Assembly (NCBI RefSeq): GCF_041468085.1
Contig: NZ_CP121017.1
Coordinates: forward strand, 3,103,676 to 3,167,675
Direction: 5' to 3'
Source: Tistrella mobilis
GTDB taxonomy: Bacteria > Pseudomonadota > Alphaproteobacteria > Tistrellales > Tistrellaceae
Length of the DNA: 64,000 nt
Below are positions 59,701 to 64,000 of the stretch, piece by piece; within the stretch, counting starts at the first letter, position 1; the number at the start of each line of letters is the position of its first letter. Made by a program: the position numbers and the translations under genes. The notes under the pieces were generated by a model that searched no databases, was not told the DNA's origin, and saw only the letters and a list, made by a program, of their open reading frames with translations.

Positions 59701-62700
59701 TGCCGGCACCGGAGGTGACGGCGGCGACCGGGGCCGCGGCGGAAACCGCGGCCGAGCGGCTGATCGCCGGCATCTGGGCCGAGGTTCTGGGCCGGAAGCT
59801 GCCGCCCGGCCGCGACGACGATTTTTTCGCCCTGGGCGGCCATTCCCTGGCGGCGGCCCGGGTGGCGGCGCGGTTGCAGGCGGCCGGGCGGCCGCTGCCG
59901 CTGGCGACGCTGTTCCGCGCCACCACACTGGCGGCGCTGGCGGCGGAGCTGGAGGCCGAGCCCGCAGCGGGCGATGCGGACGGCATCGATCTGCCGGCAT
60001 TCGAACCGGTGCTCGACGGCGAGGTGCCGCTCAGCCCCGGCCAGGCGCGCTGGTGGTTCCTGGACCGGCTGGGCGCCGACCCGGCAGCTGCGGTGATCTC
60101 GGCCACGCTGGATCTGGCGGGGCCGCTGGATGCCGGCCGGCTGGCGTCGGCCTTCGGGCAGATCGTCGCCCGGCATCTGCCGCTCAGGACCGCAATCATC
60201 GCGGTGGACGAGCAGCCGCGGGCCGTGCCGCAGCCGGTGCCCATGCCCTGGCCGCTGCCGGTGCTGCCGGTGGCGGACGAGGCTGGGGCGGACCGGCTGG
60301 CGCGGGAGCTGGCGGCCCGGCCCTTCGATCTGGCGTCGGGGCCGTTTCTGCGCACGCATTTGTTGCAATTTGGCCCTGAGAGACATCTTTTGATTGTGGT
60401 TCTGCACCATGTCGCCGCCGATGGCTGGTCGATGGGGGTGCTGATCCGCGAGCTGGAGGATCTCTATGCCGGGCGGGTGCCGGCGCCGCTGGTGGTGGCC
60501 TATCCCGAAACCGCACGGCGCGGCGCGGCGCTGACCGGGCGGGATCTCGCCTTCTGGCGCGACCGGCTGGCGGAGCTGCCGCCGCCGCAGGCGGTGCCCG
60601 GGCGGCCGGAGACGGAGGCCGCGGCCGGGCCCGACACCGCCGATCCGGTGGTGGTGGCGGCCCTGCCCGAGGCCGCGACCCGCGGGCTGGAAGCGCTGGC
60701 GCGCCGGGCCGGGGTGACGCCGTTCATGCTGCTGCTGACGGCCGCCCAGATCCTGTTCGCGCGGCTGTGGGGCACGCGGGATTTCGCGCTGGGCACGCCG
60801 GTCGCCAACCGGCCGGATCCGGCCTCGGAAGCGCTGATCGGGTTTCTGGTCAACACCGTGGTGCTGCGCAGTTCGCTGACGCAGGCAGACGACCGCCTGG
60901 ACCGGCTGCTGGCGCAGGTGAAGGCCGATACGGTGGCGGCGCTGGCCCATCAGGCCCTGCCCTTCGACCGGCTGGTCGAGGCGCTGGATATCGCGCGCAG
61001 CGGCACCGACAACCCGCTGTTCCGGGTGCTGGTCGCCTGGCAGCCGGGGGATCTGGCAGTACCCGATCTGGCGGGGCTGACGGTGACGCCGCGGCCCTCC
61101 CCTTTGATCGGCACGCGGCTGGATCTGGAAATCCACGGCCAGGCCGGGCCGGGCGGCTGGCATCTGGCGCTGACCTATGCGCCCCCGCGGCTGTCGCGGG
61201 CGGATGCAACCGCCATCGGCGCGCGGCTGGTGCGGGTGCTGACGGCGATGGCGGCAGAGCCGGAGCAACGCTGGACCGCGCTGCCGGTTCTGGGCGCCGA
61301 CGAGACGGCCAGGATCGATGCGGCGGCACGCGGGCGCGCGATCGCCCATCCGCGGGTGCTGGACGAGATCCTGGCCCGGGCGGCGGAAGACCCCGCCGCA
61401 GCGGCGCTGATCGACGGCCGGGGCAGCATCGACCGCCGCGGCCTGATCGGGCGGGCGGCGGCGCTGGCGCAACTGCTTTGCCAGATGCGGGGCCAGTCCG
61501 TCGGGTTGATGCTCGGGCGCGGTCAGGCGCATGGGGTGGGGTTGCTGGGGGTGTGGCTGGCCGGGGCGGCGGCGATGCCGCTGGATCCCGACCTGCCGGA
61601 TGCGCGGCTGAAGACGATGATCGATATCGGCCGGCCGGCGGCGATCATCGCCGATCCGGCGCAGCTGGCGCGGCTTCGGGCGCTGACCGATCTGCCGGTG
61701 ATGGCGCTGCCCGAGGGCGAGGCAAAGCCTGCGCCGGTGACGGCCATGCCCGACGATCCCGCCTATCTGCTGTTCACCTCGGGCTCCACCGGCACGCCCA
61801 AAGGGGTGATGGTGGCCTGGCGGACGCTGGACCAGCTGACCGGCTGGCATCGGGCGCGGCATCCCGTGCCGGCGCCGACGCTGGGTTTCGCGCCTCTGGG
61901 CTTCGATGTCTCGATGCAGGAGGCGGCTCTGGCCTGGGCCGAAGGCAGCCCGCTGGTCGTCGCCGACGAAACGGTCCGGCGCGACCCGGCGGCGCTGACC
62001 GCCTTCATCCGCGCGCATCAGGTCGCCCGGCTGTTCCTGCCGGTGGTGATGCTGCATGCGCTGGCCGATCATCTGGCGGCCCATCCCGACCGGATCCCGA
62101 CCTCGGTTGCGCTGATCGTGACGGCGGGGGAACAGCTGCGCATCACCGGCCCGGTGCGCGACTGGTGCCGGCAGAGCCGGTTCGCCATCGACAACCAGTA
62201 CGGGCCGACCGAAACCCATGTCGTGGCGGCAGAGCTGCTGCCGGCCGACGCCGTCGACGACTGGCCCGACCGGCCGGCGATCGGGCGGCCGGTGGATGGC
62301 GCGGTGCTGTTCGTGACCGACCCGGAAGGCCGGGTTCTGCCCGACGAGGTGGCGGGAGAACTGCTGATCGGCGGCATGGCGCCGGCGATCGGCTATGCCG
62401 GCGACCCGGTGCGCACCGCCGAGCGCTTCGTGACCGGCCCCGACGGCAGCCTGGTCTATCGCACCGGCGACCGGGTGATTCGCGGCCGCGACGGACGGTT
62501 GACCTATCTGGGCCGGGCCGACGACCAGGTGAAGATCCGCGGCTTCCGGGTGGAGCCCGGCGAGATCGAGGCGGCGCTGGGGGCCCATGACGAGGTCGCC
62601 CAGGTGCTGGTGGCGGTGCGCGGGATTGCCGGCGCCGCGACGCTGGTCGCCCATGTCGAGCCAAGGGTGATGCCGGCCGACGAGGCCGGTTTCGCGGGCC

Positions 62701-63200
62701 GGCTGGCGGCCTGGCTGCGGGGCCGGCTGCCGGCGCCGATGGTGCCGGCGCGCTGGGTGATCACCCCGGCCCTGCCCCGATCGGCCAATGGCAAGCTGGA
62801 TCGCAAGGCCCTGCCGCCGGTGGACGGGATCACCCCGGGCCAGACCGTGGGTGCGGCACCGGCGACGGAAACCGAGACGGCGCTGGCCGGGATCTGGACC
62901 GCGATCCTGGGGGTGGAGACGGTGGCGCGCGGCGACGACTTCTTCGCCCTGGGCGGCCATTCGCTGCGCGCGACCCAGCTGGTCGCCCGCATCGAGCGGG
63001 ATCTGGGCCTGGCGATCCGTCTGGCGACGGTGTTCGAACACCCCACGCTCCAGGGCCTGGCCGCAGCGGTGGACGAGGCGCGGACCGACGCGCTTGCCGA
63101 TGACCTGTCCCTTCTGGACGAAGACGAGCTTGCCGCCCTTCTGGGCGGTAACGACCTGGACGCCCTTGCGGGCGACGACGATCCGGAGACCGCCGCATGA
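56766..63200 (+). CDS. NRPS, C-A-T-C-A-T, leucine and proline modules
   Basis: A 2144-residue synthetase of two modules. It begins with an acceptor-type helix (LSARLDRLSPAQRALFERM). Module 1: C (HHIAADA at 168-174, Ala in place of the usual Gly), A code DAWFLGNVVK (exact leucine code), T Ser1027. Module 2: C (HHVAADG), A code DVQFVAQVVK (proline-like), T Ser2066. It should add Leu to the Hip ketide and then Pro, matching the didemnin ring order Hip-Leu-Pro. The second module is strikingly similar to the Pro module at the start of the four-module gene. The tail (LLDEDELAALLGGNDLDALA) is acidic and precedes the helix LSPEQRAALERKL of the next protein. Both ends overlap neighbours as ATGA. Confidence 0.93.
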   Translation: MTGDLSARLDRLSPAQRALFERMRSMRPEPAAAPETAPEAAPLSFAQARLWFLDRLQPESPAYNIASAVEIRGEIDLAALDAALQQVIARHGVLRTRYEEGAEGPRQILDPVPAGPVLGLADAPDLAAAEALAAAEARRPFDLATGPVFRLLLIRIAPAHQVLAVTVHHIAADAWSLGILFDELMTLYQARLDGVPAALPALTTSYAAYAAEQRAALDAATEARLLDWWRHRLDGLPVLDWPAGPPRPPVQRFEGAARRFDVPAALTRAIEALGRRHGASTFQTLMAAAQVLVHHETGQRDFALGAPVANRRRREHEALIGFFVNTLPFRARFDDDPAFTTWLERLRDDAHAVLAHQDLPFEKLVEALEETRDPSRNPLVQVVLAFQNAPVGSGAAPGGLGLRGLETDQGIARFDLEIHLTPTAGSGLAGMILYDTALFDAARVDRVARRFVRLLEMVTADPGRRIGDLVPLLDEDLAAIAAAAPTVPRPAELVPARLARMVVERAAAPAVEDAGGMIDYAGLDAAAARLMRALADLGIGRGDVVAVILAPGREAAAAATGIWAMGAAYLPLDPRHPPARLATLIRRAGVRAVVAPALPEGVELPRLEVGFGPDHGGFGGGHFGDGGAAARAARINTAEDAAYLIFTSGSTGEPKGVVVPHGALAGLVDWHLDAFGTGPATRASLVAGPGFDAAVWEIWPVLAAGGTAVAADPAILADPAALAGWLVDRRISQAFMPTPLVGGLLGRVWPAETALRLVLAGGERLSLRPPQGLPFRLVNNYGPTEAAVVATSGTVSPGAAGMGLPDIGGAITGAQLHVLNAAGRPVGIGMPGELHVGGRGLAQGYAGDPVRTALAFRPDATGDGARLYATGDLVALRADGRLDFLGRADDQVKLRGHRIEPGEIAAAIRALDGVREAAVVLREDGAEPRLCAYVVGSAAPARLARRLRERLPGYMVPADWVQLDRLPLTTSGKLDRRALPAPEVTAATGAAAETAAERLIAGIWAEVLGRKLPPGRDDDFFALGGHSLAAARVAARLQAAGRPLPLATLFRATTLAALAAELEAEPAAGDADGIDLPAFEPVLDGEVPLSPGQARWWFLDRLGADPAAAVISATLDLAGPLDAGRLASAFGQIVARHLPLRTAIIAVDEQPRAVPQPVPMPWPLPVLPVADEAGADRLARELAARPFDLASGPFLRTHLLQFGPERHLLIVVLHHVAADGWSMGVLIRELEDLYAGRVPAPLVVAYPETARRGAALTGRDLAFWRDRLAELPPPQAVPGRPETEAAAGPDTADPVVVAALPEAATRGLEALARRAGVTPFMLLLTAAQILFARLWGTRDFALGTPVANRPDPASEALIGFLVNTVVLRSSLTQADDRLDRLLAQVKADTVAALAHQALPFDRLVEALDIARSGTDNPLFRVLVAWQPGDLAVPDLAGLTVTPRPSPLIGTRLDLEIHGQAGPGGWHLALTYAPPRLSRADATAIGARLVRVLTAMAAEPEQRWTALPVLGADETARIDAAARGRAIAHPRVLDEILARAAEDPAAAALIDGRGSIDRRGLIGRAAALAQLLCQMRGQSVGLMLGRGQAHGVGLLGVWLAGAAAMPLDPDLPDARLKTMIDIGRPAAIIADPAQLARLRALTDLPVMALPEGEAKPAPVTAMPDDPAYLLFTSGSTGTPKGVMVAWRTLDQLTGWHRARHPVPAPTLGFAPLGFDVSMQEAALAWAEGSPLVVADETVRRDPAALTAFIRAHQVARLFLPVVMLHALADHLAAHPDRIPTSVALIVTAGEQLRITGPVRDWCRQSRFAIDNQYGPTETHVVAAELLPADAVDDWPDRPAIGRPVDGAVLFVTDPEGRVLPDEVAGELLIGGMAPAIGYAGDPVRTAERFVTGPDGSLVYRTGDRVIRGRDGRLTYLGRADDQVKIRGFRVEPGEIEAALGAHDEVAQVLVAVRGIAGAATLVAHVEPRVMPADEAGFAGRLAAWLRGRLPAPMVPARWVITPALPRSANGKLDRKALPPVDGITPGQTVGAAPATETETALAGIWTAILGVETVARGDDFFALGGHSLRATQLVARIERDLGLAIRLATVFEHPTLQGLAAAVDEARTDALADDLSLLDEDELAALLGGNDLDALAGDDDPETAA

Positions 63201-64000
63201 CCGACGCCCCCCGCCCCTCGGCCGAGGCGCTGCGCGCGAAACTGAAGACGCTCTCGCCCGAACAGCGCGCAGCGCTGGAACGCAAGCTGGCAGCGGCCAG
63301 GACGGGGGCTGCTCCCACCGGCATGGCCACTGCGGGCACAGCGATCCCGCGCATCCCGCGCGACCCGCCGCCCGCGGCATCCTTCGCGCAGGAGAGGCTG
63401 TGGTTCATCGACCGGCTGGCGCCGGGCACGGCGGCCTATAACATGCCGGCCGTGCTGCGGCTGGCCGGGGCGCTGGACCATCAGGCCCTGGAAACCGCCA
63501 TCGGGCGGATCGTGGCCCGGCACGAGGCGCTGCGCACCGCCCTGGTCGAACGGGATGGCCGGCCGGTGCAGATGATCGCCCCGGCGCCGGCCGCCTGGCC
63601 GATCGCGGTCGAGGATCTGAGCGGCTGCCCGGCCGAGACGGTCACCGCACGGGTTGCCGCCGAGGCCGAGACACCCTTCGATCTGGCCCGGCCGTTCAAG
63701 CTGCGCAGCCGGCTGCTGCGGCTGGGCGCCGACGACCATCTGCTGCTGATCACCCTGCATCATGTGGCCTCGGACGGCTGGTCGCTGGGGGTGCTGACCG
63801 CCGAGATCGGCGCGCATTACGCCGCCGCGCGCGACGGCCGCGACACGGATCTGCCGCCGCTTGCCTGCCAGTATGCCGATTTCGCCGCCTGGCAGCGCGG
63901 CCGGCTGAGCGGGGCGGCGCTGACGCGCGAGATCGACCACTGGCGCCGCACGCTCGACGGTTTCGTGCCGGGCGAGTTCCCGACCGACCGGCCGCGGCCG
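63197..64000 (+). CDS. NRPS, first condensation domain of the thirteenth module (truncated by window)
   Basis: The gene starts with ATG overlapping the previous TGA and runs off the right edge, giving 268 residues. It has an N-terminal docking-type helix (LKTLSPEQRAALERKLAAAR) and most of the first half of a condensation domain, with SFAQERLWFIDRLAPGTAAY and the active-site HHVASDGWS. Its substrate cannot be read because the A domain lies outside the window. By collinearity it should incorporate tyrosine, N- and O-methylated, and the same protein or the next should end with a releasing thioesterase that closes the ring onto the Thr hydroxyl. Confidence 0.92.
   Translation, partial: MTDAPRPSAEALRAKLKTLSPEQRAALERKLAAARTGAAPTGMATAGTAIPRIPRDPPPAASFAQERLWFIDRLAPGTAAYNMPAVLRLAGALDHQALETAIGRIVARHEALRTALVERDGRPVQMIAPAPAAWPIAVEDLSGCPAETVTARVAAEAETPFDLARPFKLRSRLLRLGADDHLLLITLHHVASDGWSLGVLTAEIGAHYAAARDGRDTDLPPLACQYADFAAWQRGRLSGAALTREIDHWRRTLDGFVPGEFPTDRPRP

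Overview
The window is very GC-rich, with strong G/C bias at third codon positions, and looks like an alphaproteobacterium. About 49 kb of it (15241 to the right edge) is one collinear, plus-strand NRPS/PKS assembly line. Domain order and adenylation-domain specificity codes, read by eye, give: acyl-Gln-Gln, a reduced alpha-keto acid (lactate), Pro, N-methyl-D-Leu, Thr, Ile plus one ketide with KR (isostatine), a second reduced alpha-keto acid (hydroxyisovalerate) plus one C-methylated ketide (the Hip unit), Leu, Pro, and the start of a thirteenth module. That is the building order of the didemnins in their acyl-glutamine precursor forms (didemnins X and Y), described from Tistrella mobilis, where I recall a 13-module locus on a megaplasmid. 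I therefore read this window as the did locus or a close relative of it, in Tistrella. The organism and replicon names come from memory and were not searched.

Left flank (1-14901). An unidentified partial gene enters at the left edge and overlaps the 3' end of ybaL, a CPA2 cation/proton antiporter on the minus strand. After a possible small membrane protein comes a fused secDF on the plus strand, then a stand-alone type II thioesterase. The minus strand then carries an SPFH/prohibitin-like protein and a SyrD-type cyclic-peptide ABC exporter (coupled by a 4-nt overlap), a 70-residue membrane protein, a DUF697 protein, and a two-gene RND efflux system (pump and adaptor). The type II thioesterase, the ABC exporter and the RND pump are plausible helpers of the assembly line: editing of stalled carriers and export or self-protection.

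Right part (15241-64000). Eight synthetase genes are packed with ATGA/GTGA overlaps or gaps of 15-24 nt with good ribosome binding sites, so they are very probably one operon. Its promoter should lie in the 339-bp gap shared with the divergent RND operon. Many gene junctions carry acidic C-terminal and helical N-terminal tails typical of docking.

Structural oddities. Both alpha-keto-acid modules keep a dead remnant of a normal adenylation domain in front of an acyl-ligase-type activating domain and a KR. Neither PKS module has an acyltransferase domain. Two Gln modules must account for the three or four Gln residues of didemnins X and Y. The two proline modules are close duplicates. Several short in-frame tandem repeats sit in linkers and loops. 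The releasing thioesterase, the tyrosine methylation domains and any MbtH protein are not in the window and would have to lie beyond the right edge or elsewhere. I see no tRNA, rRNA, CRISPR array, insertion sequence or phage gene.
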